A program made the position numbers and the translations under genes. The notes below the pieces were generated by a model. That model had not been told where the DNA came from. It did no database searches and was given only the letters and a program-made list of their open reading frames with translations. From a virus, in the IMG/VR virus record IMGVR_UViG_3300035663_000072, positions 1 through 30,380 of that record: a stretch of 30,380 bases of DNA; one strand, 5' to 3'. Of the stretch, positions 8,456-16,971 are shown piece after piece. Positions within the stretch are counted from its first letter, which is position 1. The number at the start of each line of letters is the position of its first letter.

Positions 8456-10114
8456 ATGACGAACGCAGGTCTCGGCGCTATCGCCCCCAACGCTAACCCG
8501 ATGGCTCCGAAGCCACAGCCATTTCAAGAGTTGTTAAAACTCGACAAAATGGTCAGGGCAGCAAACCTTGGTGTTGCCGCTCAAGGTCAGCAGGCGATGG
8601 CGCAGGCCCAACAACAGCAACCCACGGTAAAAGACCAGCTCATGATGGCGCTGGATCAAGCTCTCGGTGCGTCAAACTACGGCTTCGCTGACGGTGGGAT
8701 CGTTGCTTTCGCGGGTGGTGGTGACATCAACCCGAAAACCCAAGAACAACAAGACCGTGAAAAAATCATTAGCGCTTTGAATGCAGCGGGGTTTTCAGCA
8801 CAAAAACTAGCTGCTGCTGGTTTTGACATAATTTCCATGCCTGCTAGAGCGCTGATGGGTGTGTATAACTCACTTGTACGTGGACCGCGAGCGTTCGGCC
8901 TTAACCTGCCGTTCATAGGTGAAGATTCTCCAGAATTTATATCGAGCATGACGCCCGCTATGGACGCGGTGAGAAGGGCGGAAGACGCTAAAAAGTACAC
9001 AGAGTATATGGACCCTAACCGTCCGCCAACTTTTGGAGCGCCTGCATCCCCGGCACCGCTGCGTGGGGCTCCGACCCCTCCTCGCCCTGCCCCTGCGGGT
9101 GCTGGGGCTCCTGCGGCCCTGCCTGCCCCCCCTCCGCTTGTCAGGCTCCAATCTCTGACGCCCTCTGCAAGTGGTGCTCCGCGTCCGTCCCCCGCCGCTG
9201 GGGCGGCTACTGGTCTCGGTGCCGGTGCCGGTGCCGGTGCCGACGTTGTTGCAAGCCCCGCCGCAGGCCAAATCGACCTATCAAACCTCAGCGCTGCACA
9301 AAAAGCTTTGGCGGAACTTGTCGGCCAACGTGGCGCGGTGTCCCCTGAAGTAGCTGCGGCCCGGGCGGAGTACGACCGCATGTCGCGCACGGCTCTGGAC
9401 CCTGCTGAACAGCAACTCCGCGAGTTGGAGGCACAACAACGGCGGGGTGTCTTCTCTGACCCTGAAGCGCTCATGGAGATGCTGGCGGGCATGGGGGAGA
9501 CGCCCATGACATTCGGTCAAGCTCTGGCCGGTGCCGGTAGGGGCGCTGCCAAGACTCGTGCAGGTCGTGAAGCCCGCATCCGCGATGCCCGGAGCAAGCT
9601 CAACCAACTGCGTTCTGATCTGGCGCTGACGCAAGCCCGGGAGCGTATGGCCCGCGCTGAAGGCGATGACCGCGCAGTGCGTGACTATAAGATCAAGGAG
9701 GCTGAGATCAAGGCTCAGATCCAAGCTACCTCAGTGGATCTGCAGTTCAAGCAGGAGGATCTTGAGGTCAGGCGGCGTCAAGTCGGTGCGCAAGAGATGG
9801 CTGCTAGGAACCGGCCTACCACTGAGGATCGTGGGCGGTTGACCGAAAACCAACGGGCCCTCCTAAGAGAACGTGCTATCGACAATGTGGCGAAAGACAC
9901 AAACACCGTTGCATTGATAGCAAGAGCGCGGGCACAAGCTGCACGCGACAAAGTTCCGTTTAACGAAAGTGCTTTTCGTGAGCAGCTAATCCAACGCCAG
10001 TACGAATCGCTTGTGGCAGCGGCGGAAGATCGTACAATCGCGCCAACCCCCGGCTCTACGCCGGGCGCTACCCTGTCCGCTGAAGACCGGGCTCTCATCG
10101 AGAAGTACAAGTGA
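8456..10114 (+). CDS. Internal virion protein with Pro/Ala linker and coiled-coil C-terminus
   Basis: 552 residues; AAAGGG at 8444-8449 precedes the ATG. The N-terminus is Gln-rich and contains FADGGIVAFAGGG at about residues 76-88, a glycine motif often seen in phage internal proteins. A helical part follows, then from about 185 to 265 a Pro/Ala/Gly linker that includes a GAGAGAGA run encoded by four GGTGCC units. The last 280 residues are charged and predicted helical (EQQLRELEAQQRRGVFSDPE, EMLAGMGETPMTFGQALAGA, then long Arg/Glu/Gln heptads), probably a coiled coil. An AT-richer patch covers roughly 8757-9020. Function unknown; the location between two other ejection-type genes suggests a core or ejection protein. 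Confidence 0.62.
   Translation: MTNAGLGAIAPNANPMAPKPQPFQELLKLDKMVRAANLGVAAQGQQAMAQAQQQQPTVKDQLMMALDQALGASNYGFADGGIVAFAGGGDINPKTQEQQDREKIISALNAAGFSAQKLAAAGFDIISMPARALMGVYNSLVRGPRAFGLNLPFIGEDSPEFISSMTPAMDAVRRAEDAKKYTEYMDPNRPPTFGAPASPAPLRGAPTPPRPAPAGAGAPAALPAPPPLVRLQSLTPSASGAPRPSPAAGAATGLGAGAGAGADVVASPAAGQIDLSNLSAAQKALAELVGQRGAVSPEVAAARAEYDRMSRTALDPAEQQLRELEAQQRRGVFSDPEALMEMLAGMGETPMTFGQALAGAGRGAAKTRAGREARIRDARSKLNQLRSDLALTQARERMARAEGDDRAVRDYKIKEAEIKAQIQATSVDLQFKQEDLEVRRRQVGAQEMAARNRPTTEDRGRLTENQRALLRERAIDNVAKDTNTVALIARARAQAARDKVPFNESAFREQLIQRQYESLVAAAEDRTIAPTPGSTPGATLSAEDRALIEKYK
9218..9241 (+). repeat. Four tandem GGTGCC units
   Basis: Four exact copies of the hexamer GGTGCC, in frame with the host gene and encoding a Gly-Ala run inside its Pro/Ala linker. 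A likely site of slippage; its copy number keeps the frame. Confidence 0.9.
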
Positions 10115-10115
10115 C

Positions 10116-13100
10116 ATGGAACTGAGTCAAGTCCTCCAAGCCCTGAGAAACGCCGATGCGGCGGGTGACACAGCGGCGGCAAAGAGGCTGGCGCAGATCG
10201 CAAGAGAGATGTCGGGGGTGACGGCCCCCGAACCGCCCAAAACGACCTTTCTCGGCCAAGTAGGCGAAGCCTTCAAGGGTGTCATCCCCGGTGCGATTGG
10301 GCTCGTAGAGCAAGCCGCCATTGGTGCCTCAGCCCTCCTGCCGCAGGAGCAAGAACGCGCAGCGCGTGAAGCCATCGCTGGGGTAGCGGGCGCTGCCAAG
10401 GCACCCTTCGCCCCGGCTCCGGGGTACGAAGGCACCGTCGGGCGCAAGTTCGGTGAGGCTGCGGGATCGTTCATCCCCTTCTTGGGCCTAGGCCCCTTGG
10501 GTCTGGCGGGCCGTGCGGGTGCCGTGGGCCTTGGCGTTGGAGCCGGCGCAGGCGAGGCGCGGACGCGAGCCGAGACCGAGGGTGCCACTGAAGAGCAGCG
10601 TGCCGCAGCGACCGCGCTGGGCACCTTGCCGGGGGCCTTGGAGGTCTTCGCCCCGTTCAGGATTCTGAGCCGTATCCCCGAGGGGGAGGTGCTGACCGCC
10701 GTTACCCGTCTCAAGCGTGTCGCGCTGGCGGGTGGTGAGGAAGCCGCTCAGGAGGCTGCGTCGGGCCTTGCCCAGAACATGATCGCCCGGGGGATATACA
10801 AGCCGGATCAAGCGCTCATCGAGGGTCTTGGCGAGCAAGCAGCCTACGGCGGTGCCGTGGGTGGTCTGGCACAGGGTCTTCTTGACTTGGCTCTGGGGCG
10901 TCGAGCCCGGGGTGCGGGTGCTGGTGAGCCTGCCCCGCCCGAAGGCCAGACGGCGATTGACGTTGTCAAGGCACAGCGAGAGCAGGCCAAGGCCGAGCAG
11001 GAAGCCGCCCGTGCCGCACCGACCAACACCGCGCAGGCCACGATTGACGAGACGCTGACGCAGTCAATCTCTGAGGCTTACCCGAAGCTGACGCAGGCAA
11101 TCGAGGCGCTGAAGCAGCAGCCTGCTACCAAGGAGCGCAACGAGGCGATCAAAGCTCTGGAGGCTGAGCGTGGGCGCAGGCAACGCGAGGATGCTGAGCA
11201 ACGTATTGGTGGCAAGCGAGCCGCTGAAGGGTTCCTCAGCGCCGAGGAGGCAGCGGCAGCGGGTGTATCACCTCGGGAAGAGTTCGATCCCACTCAGGCA
11301 CGTCGTGAAGAGATCACTCGACTGCGCCAGCAGCGTGAAGACACGTTGGTCAACGGCAAGCCCCCGGCACTGAAGAGCCCTGCGCGTCGTAGATTCGATG
11401 AGCTTGATGCTCGTCTGCTTGAGATTGGTGGTGGGCGATGGACGCCGCCCACGGCACCGACGACGCCTACGGCGGAAGCCGAAGAGCCCAAGGTCCGTAA
11501 GGCGGGTGTTCCTGCACCCCTACCCGACATCCTCGACAGCGCGACGGTTGCCAAGATCGGTTTCACCCGGGGCTCAATCCACAACATGCTGGTCGGTAAG
11601 GCACCGACCGATCCCGAAGTCCGTGATGTCCTGCAGACGTATCTCGACGCAAAGCGGGAAGAAGGCACGCTGAACCCCAAGACGGAAGCCAAGGTCAACG
11701 CATTCTTGGCCCGGTTGCCTGAGCCCACGGTGCCTACGGCAACCGTCGCGCCGCCTGTGGCGGCTGCGCCCGAACCGACGCCGCCTGTGGCGGCTGCGCC
11801 CGAACCGGAGACCCCAAGTGCTATCGAACCTGTCGAACAACCAAGTGGAGCAGGCGCTCCAGTGGCTGGCGAGCCCAGTGCAGGAGCCGCCCCCGCAGGG
11901 GCTGGAGAAGCTGAACCAACTGGAGTGGTTCGTCCTATCGAGGATGCTGGACAGCCTGCTGGCGGAGAAGGAGAGCAACCCGCTGCAGTAACGCCCAGCG
12001 CCATCGTTGAGACGATGGCTCCTGATAAACCCACCCCCACTACCTACGTCGCTCCCGAATCCCAAGGCGCTGCTGCTCGGGTCAAACGGGGCGTGCGCCG
12101 CAAGAGTGTTGAACTGGATACCGAGGCTGACATCGACCGTGCCTTGGCAATGGGGGAGATTGACGAAGAGACGGCTGACCAACTCCGTGCTGATCTGACC
12201 GAATTTGAAGCCCCCGCTACTGCTATGGGGCAAGCGTTCCAGAAGCAGATTGACGAGATCAGAGCGAAGATGGACGCGCTGCGTCTGAAGGGTGACAGGA
12301 TTCCTGCGCCGAAGTCCAAGGCCCGTAAGGAGTTCGATGCACTCGAAGCACAACTGAATGCACTCTTGCCCAAGGAGACTGGCTCTCTTGAAGAGAAGCT
12401 GGAGAAGGCAGGAGCTACTGGTGTGTTTGTAGCGGGCGGCGCTGGTCCCGTCCTTGACATCCCGTCAGTTCGCGCTGTGCTCAAGGACCGTAGCCCCAAG
12501 ATGCTTCGGGCAGTCCTCGCCTACATCGGCGTGGATACCGATGGCACATACCTACCGACCACATATTCTGCCAGTGAAGCCGCTGAACTCGTCGGGTTGA
12601 AGAAGGGCTCTGGTTCAGAGGTACGTCGGATTGCTGAAACGTTGGGCATCACAAGCGATGTGATCAGCCGGTTCCAAGCGTCACAGACAGGGCGTGTTGG
12701 AATTGCCAAAGACGTTTCTGAAGCAAGTCTCTCCGGTATTTCTGTTGAGAACCCCAAGGCAGGGGTGCTATACGAGGCCCCAAAGAAGCCCGCCAAAACT
12801 GAGGAGGAGTACGACGCGCTTGTTGCCAAGGAAGAAGAGACAAGAAAAGACTTTGAATCTGGAAAGTACAAAGAAGGTACTAAAGAGTTTGATAAGGCAC
12901 GCAAGGCGTACAAAGACGCTAAAAAAGCGCTTGAAGAAGCACAACCAAAAGCGCAAGATTTTTTACGTCCCGCACTGACTAAATTGGGGCAGATTGACTT
13001 CACCAAACTTAGTATTGGCAGAACAAAAAATCGTGAAACTAAACAATACGAAGATGGCCTTGCTGAGATATACGCCCGCGCTTCATTCTATCCTGCTGAA

Positions 13101-16100
13101 AACAATGCCGAGGTAATGAAAGCGCTCGGTGCTGAGATTGAAGCTCGGCGCAAAGCGGACAGGAAAGGTACTGACGCTGCCGTCAACCGTGCTTACGGTA
13201 AAGTCGTAGAGGAACAAGAAGCGGAGGCAAAAGAAGAAGCCGAGACCACTGAGGAGATTGATGAGGACGCTGAGACGGAAAGCGATACGCGCCGTCTGGC
13301 TGACGAAGATGCTGGAGATGATGCAACCTTCTCTGCTGCACCAGAAAAGCTAGTCTACCGCACCATTCCCCGCTTGCCCCTCATCCAAGGCGTCATCTCC
13401 GACGCTCAACTTCGCAAAATCGTTGCGGACATCGAGCGGGCACTGGGTGGCAGCGTTGACATCACCATCCTCGATGATGTCATGGACTTGGACAACAAGC
13501 AGGCTCCGGGCTCCAGGGCCGGTGCACTCCAGGGCGGGAAGGTCTACCTGTTCCGCAGCGGCATCGTTGACGGTGTTGAGGGGCAGAAGACTATCTTCCA
13601 CGAGGTCTTTCACAAGGGCCTAGCCAATCTGTTGTCGCCCGCTGAGTACCGGGCGCTGATGACGAAGTTCTACAACCAGAGCGCAGCGGTGCGTCAGGCA
13701 GCGGACGCCTACCTTGCATCCGAGACCGGGAAGAAGGACACCAAGGACATGAGCCCCGAGGAGGCTCGCGTGCTGGCGGTAGAGGAAGCCCTTGCCGAGA
13801 TGGCAGAGGCGACCAAGCTCACCGGCTCCACGCTGCGTCAACTGGGGAACTTCTTCGCCCGGGTTGCTGACCGGTTCAACATGCCGGGGCTGGCCCGTGC
13901 CATCCGCACGATGGGCCTCGACCCTCTGCAAGCCTTCATCCGCGATGCGATTCAGGCGGGGATCAAGCCGAGCACCGCAACCGGGCGCACTCGGTATCGC
14001 TCTCTCGTCGGAGAGAAGGAAGAGCGCACGCTGGGGAACAAACTCAACGCCAAGTTCGGCGGGAACAAAGCCATCGGCTTCCGTGCACAGGCGATGGATC
14101 TGCTGGCGGGCGTGGATTACATCTTCACCAAGGCTTACGGTAACCGTATCCGTGACAACCGGGGGGACTACAACCCGGTATTCCTCATGTCCCGGGCGTT
14201 GGACGCGCCGCGCTTCGCCAAGGAGGTGCAAGAGTTCGGCACCATGCGCCGCGATCCCACCGGGCTGCTCAGCGTTGACACGCTGAAGTATAAGGATGAG
14301 GACATCAGCTACAAGCAGGTGCTGGAGAGCATCGCTGCCGAGGCCAAGGCCCGGGGTGTCAACCCTGAGACCTTCCTCAAAGACATCGGTGAGTCACTGG
14401 CTGCGCACCGTGAATACGAGCTGATGAACGACCCGCAGGTCGAGAAGGACATCGAGTTCTTCCTGACGCCCGAGGAAGCCAAGGCAGCAGAAGCCGCCTT
14501 CCAGGCAGATGCGTTCATCAAGGGGGTGAGCGAGAAGCTCGACGCCATCCGCTTCGCTCTAATCGACACGATGGTGGACTCCGGGCGCATCACGGCTGAG
14601 AAGGCCAAGGAGTGGAAGGAAGCCACGGGCTACATCCCTTTCTCTCGTATTGATGAGTTCGACAACCTGATGCAGCGCCCCGACGCGCCGTCGAATGTCA
14701 AGCTCGCAGCGTTCAAGCAGATCAAACAGTTCAAGGGCTCCAAGGAACGGCAGACTGAAAACCCCGTCACGAGGTTCTCCAACCTCATGAATTGGATGGT
14801 CAATGAATCCATGAAGGCAGATGCGGTTGGTAACGCTCTGGCCGAGATGGAACTCCTTGGCTACGCTGAGTTTGTCGCTAAACCTGACGCCGTTGACAAC
14901 AATAAGCGCGGTGCTCTCGTACCAACCTACATCAAGGGGCAGCGCAAGACCTTCTACGTCCCTGACCCCGCCAACCTCGCGGCGTTCGTGGGGGCACCAA
15001 CAAACAATATTCCAGGCTTCATCAAGGCTGCTCAGAAGTTCTCGCAGTTCCTGCGCGTCGGTGTGACTGCCACGCCGCCGTTCGCCATCAAGCAGGTGCT
15101 GGATGACATCACCCGGGCGTATGTGCACTCCGGGGTCAAGAACCCTGGGGCGATGCTGCCGCGCATTCTGCTCAACTTCCCTCGAAACTGGTGGAACGAG
15201 ATCAAGGGTACTCAGTCCGCCGCTGTGAAGGAGCTTGCCAAGTCAGGCGTGGTGCCTGCCTACGACACCATCGTTGGTGACAACGTCCGAGACATCTTGC
15301 AAGAGACCGGGCTCGCACCCCGTTCGGTCGGCAAGGCGATCATGCGCGTCATGGAGGCTGGTGCCAAGGCATCGGACGTGTCTGTGCGCGAGGCGATTTT
15401 CAACCAGACGATGAAGGAGACGGGCGACAAAGCGCTGGCTGAGCTACGCGCCCGGGAGATCATCAACTTCAGCCGCAGGGGCACAGCGCGAACTACCGAC
15501 TATCTCATCCGCACCATCCCCTTCTTCAACGCCTACGCCCGGTCGATGGACAAGCTCCTCCTGGCAGCGGCAGGCAGTCCGAGTGCACAGCGCACCATCG
15601 GCGCGACGACGGGCTACGCCCGGAACCTGTTCTACAAGCGCATGGGCGTGCTGACCGCGATGGGCTTTGCCTACGCACTGCTGATGTCCGACGACGAGGA
15701 GTACCAGAACCTGCCTGACCACGTCCGGGACCGGAACTGGATTCTTCCAGGCGGCAAGGAACTCGGCTTCGTGCCGGCCATGCCGATACCCGCTGAACTG
15801 TCGTTCTTCTTCAAGGCTATTCCTGAACGTGTGGTGCAGTTCTACAAGCTCCAGGGTACCCCCGAGGAGCGCGACGGCATGCGGGTGCTGAAAGAACTGA
15901 TGCTTTCCGGCGTAGACATCTTCTCGTCCCCCAACATCACACCGCAGGTTCTGAAGCCCATCCTTGAGAACCTCGTCAACTACTCGTTCTTCCTCGGGCG
16001 ACCGCTGGAGTCCCAGGCACAGTTGGCGCTTGACCCCTCTGAGCGGTACGGCACCGGCACGTCAGAGACGTTGAAAGAAGTCTCGAAGACCATGACGGAC

Positions 16101-16649
16101 ATCGCAACGTCAACGGGGATTGAAGCTCTTAAGATCTCTCCGATCATGCTGGAGAATTTGGTGCGTGGCATGTTTGGCATGTCTGCTGGCATCGCTCTCA
16201 GCATCGCTGATGTCATGGTCAACCCCACGCGAACTGACCGCCCGCTACATCAAACGTTGACTGCACAACTCACGGGTGCATCGGCTGTGATGAAAGACCC
16301 TGTGGGGATGCGCTTCCTTGACGAGATTTACAACCTCGACAGGTCTACGGAGCAGGTCTACAACACCTACAACCGCAAGCTCAAGAGCGACCCTGACGAC
16401 GCGGAGAAGTACCTCAAGTCCAACTTCGGGCTGTATGTCGCTCGCAGTGAAGTGCGTAGCACGATGGAAGCCATCCGCGAGCTGAACGCCCAGGCACGGG
16501 CTATCGACAAGATGACCGACCTGACCCCGGAAGAGCGCCGCCTGCTCATCAACGACCTGCGTACCCAGCAGAATGACCTCGCCCGGGCTGTGTATCGACT
16601 GCGCCGTCAAGTTGCCGAGGAACAACGCGTCATGGACGCGAGCCAATAA
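10116..16649 (+). CDS. Giant internal virion (ejection) protein with zincin metallopeptidase and LPD38-like domains
   Basis: 2177 residues from ATG 10116, one base after the previous stop; the frame is open upstream to 10011 but that part overlaps the previous gene. About 45-260 is Gly/Ala-rich with hydrophobic helices (GAIGLVEQAAIGASALL), suitable for membrane passage. About 480-700 is a disordered Pro/Ala/Glu linker. Residues about 1080-1260 resemble the zincin domain of large polyvalent phage proteins: LPLIQGVISDAQLRKIV, GGKVYLFRSG, then HEVFHKG with HExxH at 1162-1166. The C-terminal part has the LPD38 pattern: TGYIPFSRIDEF (about 1503), TPPFAIKQVLDDITRAY (about 1652), INFSRRGTA and IRTIPFFNAYARSMDK (about 1783-1810). 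It is probably ejected with DNA and may cut a cell-wall or virion protein. AT-rich around 12820-13120. Confidence 0.82.
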   Translation: MELSQVLQALRNADAAGDTAAAKRLAQIAREMSGVTAPEPPKTTFLGQVGEAFKGVIPGAIGLVEQAAIGASALLPQEQERAAREAIAGVAGAAKAPFAPAPGYEGTVGRKFGEAAGSFIPFLGLGPLGLAGRAGAVGLGVGAGAGEARTRAETEGATEEQRAAATALGTLPGALEVFAPFRILSRIPEGEVLTAVTRLKRVALAGGEEAAQEAASGLAQNMIARGIYKPDQALIEGLGEQAAYGGAVGGLAQGLLDLALGRRARGAGAGEPAPPEGQTAIDVVKAQREQAKAEQEAARAAPTNTAQATIDETLTQSISEAYPKLTQAIEALKQQPATKERNEAIKALEAERGRRQREDAEQRIGGKRAAEGFLSAEEAAAAGVSPREEFDPTQARREEITRLRQQREDTLVNGKPPALKSPARRRFDELDARLLEIGGGRWTPPTAPTTPTAEAEEPKVRKAGVPAPLPDILDSATVAKIGFTRGSIHNMLVGKAPTDPEVRDVLQTYLDAKREEGTLNPKTEAKVNAFLARLPEPTVPTATVAPPVAAAPEPTPPVAAAPEPETPSAIEPVEQPSGAGAPVAGEPSAGAAPAGAGEAEPTGVVRPIEDAGQPAGGEGEQPAAVTPSAIVETMAPDKPTPTTYVAPESQGAAARVKRGVRRKSVELDTEADIDRALAMGEIDEETADQLRADLTEFEAPATAMGQAFQKQIDEIRAKMDALRLKGDRIPAPKSKARKEFDALEAQLNALLPKETGSLEEKLEKAGATGVFVAGGAGPVLDIPSVRAVLKDRSPKMLRAVLAYIGVDTDGTYLPTTYSASEAAELVGLKKGSGSEVRRIAETLGITSDVISRFQASQTGRVGIAKDVSEASLSGISVENPKAGVLYEAPKKPAKTEEEYDALVAKEEETRKDFESGKYKEGTKEFDKARKAYKDAKKALEEAQPKAQDFLRPALTKLGQIDFTKLSIGRTKNRETKQYEDGLAEIYARASFYPAENNAEVMKALGAEIEARRKADRKGTDAAVNRAYGKVVEEQEAEAKEEAETTEEIDEDAETESDTRRLADEDAGDDATFSAAPEKLVYRTIPRLPLIQGVISDAQLRKIVADIERALGGSVDITILDDVMDLDNKQAPGSRAGALQGGKVYLFRSGIVDGVEGQKTIFHEVFHKGLANLLSPAEYRALMTKFYNQSAAVRQAADAYLASETGKKDTKDMSPEEARVLAVEEALAEMAEATKLTGSTLRQLGNFFARVADRFNMPGLARAIRTMGLDPLQAFIRDAIQAGIKPSTATGRTRYRSLVGEKEERTLGNKLNAKFGGNKAIGFRAQAMDLLAGVDYIFTKAYGNRIRDNRGDYNPVFLMSRALDAPRFAKEVQEFGTMRRDPTGLLSVDTLKYKDEDISYKQVLESIAAEAKARGVNPETFLKDIGESLAAHREYELMNDPQVEKDIEFFLTPEEAKAAEAAFQADAFIKGVSEKLDAIRFALIDTMVDSGRITAEKAKEWKEATGYIPFSRIDEFDNLMQRPDAPSNVKLAAFKQIKQFKGSKERQTENPVTRFSNLMNWMVNESMKADAVGNALAEMELLGYAEFVAKPDAVDNNKRGALVPTYIKGQRKTFYVPDPANLAAFVGAPTNNIPGFIKAAQKFSQFLRVGVTATPPFAIKQVLDDITRAYVHSGVKNPGAMLPRILLNFPRNWWNEIKGTQSAAVKELAKSGVVPAYDTIVGDNVRDILQETGLAPRSVGKAIMRVMEAGAKASDVSVREAIFNQTMKETGDKALAELRAREIINFSRRGTARTTDYLIRTIPFFNAYARSMDKLLLAAAGSPSAQRTIGATTGYARNLFYKRMGVLTAMGFAYALLMSDDEEYQNLPDHVRDRNWILPGGKELGFVPAMPIPAELSFFFKAIPERVVQFYKLQGTPEERDGMRVLKELMLSGVDIFSSPNITPQVLKPILENLVNYSFFLGRPLESQAQLALDPSERYGTGTSETLKEVSKTMTDIATSTGIEALKISPIMLENLVRGMFGMSAGIALSIADVMVNPTRTDRPLHQTLTAQLTGASAVMKDPVGMRFLDEIYNLDRSTEQVYNTYNRKLKSDPDDAEKYLKSNFGLYVARSEVRSTMEAIRELNAQARAIDKMTDLTPEERRLLINDLRTQQNDLARAVYRLRRQVAEEQRVMDASQ
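11751..11807 (+). repeat. 30-base in-frame tandem duplication
   Basis: The 30-base unit beginning CCGCCTGTGGCGG at 11751 recurs at 11781 with 27 identical bases, encoding PPVAAAPEPT then PPVAAAPEPE in the linker of the giant virion protein. The copies diverge at their last bases, and the second copy's divergence (CCGGAG) supplies the GGAG that precedes the nested gene at 11818. Confidence 0.92.
11807..11810 (+). promoter_or_regulatory. Shine-Dalgarno GGAG of the nested gene
   Basis: GGAG lies seven bases before the GTG at 11818. In the frame of the nested gene no ATG or GTG occurs between the upstream stop at 11671-11673 and this GTG, so this site decides the start. Confidence 0.6.
11818..11991 (+). 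CDS. Nested out-of-frame small gene inside the giant virion protein gene
   Basis: A 57-residue frame, shifted +1 relative to the giant gene, with GTG start, GGAG seven bases upstream and TAA stop at 11989-11991. The product starts MLSNLSNNQVEQALQWLASP, has a proline turn (EPPPQGLEKL) and ends with an amphipathic helix (LNQLEWFVLSRMLDSLL, then AEKESNPLQ). Hydrophobic residues and two Trp are spaced as in a folded helical hairpin. The overlapped frame encodes only a Pro/Ala/Gly/Glu linker, which can tolerate overprinting. Upstream of the GTG the same frame reads as Arg/Pro-rich non-protein-like sequence. It resembles short phage proteins with a ...EW..L..ML..LL.EK ending that I recall from virion modules, unverified. 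Function unknown. Confidence 0.7.
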   Translation: MLSNLSNNQVEQALQWLASPVQEPPPQGLEKLNQLEWFVLSRMLDSLLAEKESNPLQ

Positions 16650-16684
16650 AAAGAGCCCCCGGGGAGCAAGCTCAACCCGGGGGC
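16645..16684 (-). terminator. Rho-independent terminator of the minus-strand operon
   Basis: A perfect 9-bp stem (GCCCCCGGG at 16655-16663 with CCCGGGGGC at 16676-16684) encloses a second stem GAGC-AA-GCTC (16664-16673). On the minus strand the hairpin is followed by TCTTTTTATT (16654-16645), a proper U-tract, so it should end the replication transcript. On the plus strand it is followed by CAACACAGG without a U-tract; any stop for the virion transcript would be weak. It sits between two convergent gene blocks. Confidence 0.9.
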
Positions 16685-16728
16685 CAACACAGGAGGGAGA
16701 TGCTGGCCGTCATGCACCAGCGGCGCGA

Positions 16729-16971
16729 CTATAGCATCCTCCAGACCCTGATGCCAAGCAGGTCAGCCTCGATCCGCTCTTCGTGGGTCATCCGCATGCC
16801 GCGCTGCGCATAGCGGGCCTTGACCTTCTCTGCAAGGTACTCCCCCTTCAACGTCGGCAAGAAGAAGCTCTGGCCCGGTGCCAACCACTCGGGAAGGCAG
16901 TACTCAGCCCCGTTGTGCGCCAGCCGGCTGTCAACCAGCCGAAGCGGCTTGGTTCGGGAAGTCTTCGACAT
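16729..16971 (-). CDS. Small conserved phage protein following the primase-helicase gene
   Basis: 80 residues; its ATG lies inside the end of the primase-helicase gene (41-base overlap). The N-terminus is basic (MSKTSRTKPLRLVDSR). The core reads LPEWLAPGQSFFLPTLKGEY, then a helix and the ending RIEADLLGIRVWRML. The layout 'PxGxSFFxPTL ... GxRVWRx' is shared by small proteins often encoded near phage or plasmid replication genes, but I know no assigned function. As the last gene before the terminator it may be made mainly by translational coupling. Confidence 0.68.
   Translation of the reverse strand: MSKTSRTKPLRLVDSRLAHNGAEYCLPEWLAPGQSFFLPTLKGEYLAEKVKARYAQRGMRMTHEERIEADLLGIRVWRML

Noticed and set aside
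9171-9353. 60-codon plus-strand frame overlapping the Pro/Ala linker of an internal virion protein
   Set aside because: Unlike the nested gene at 11818, it has no ribosome site and its peptide (repeated Val-Pro) only reflects the GGTGCC repeat in another frame.
8677-9507. 276-codon minus-strand frame and similar ones opposite the giant gene (11294-12040, 11574-12353)
   Set aside because: Low-complexity Ala/Gly/Ser or Arg/Ser sequence mirroring the Pro/Ala linkers on the plus strand; no conserved pattern.
16700-16813. 37-codon plus-strand frame after AGGAGGGAG next to the terminator
   Set aside because: The ribosome site is too close to the ATG, the peptide is not protein-like, and it is antisense to a supported small gene.
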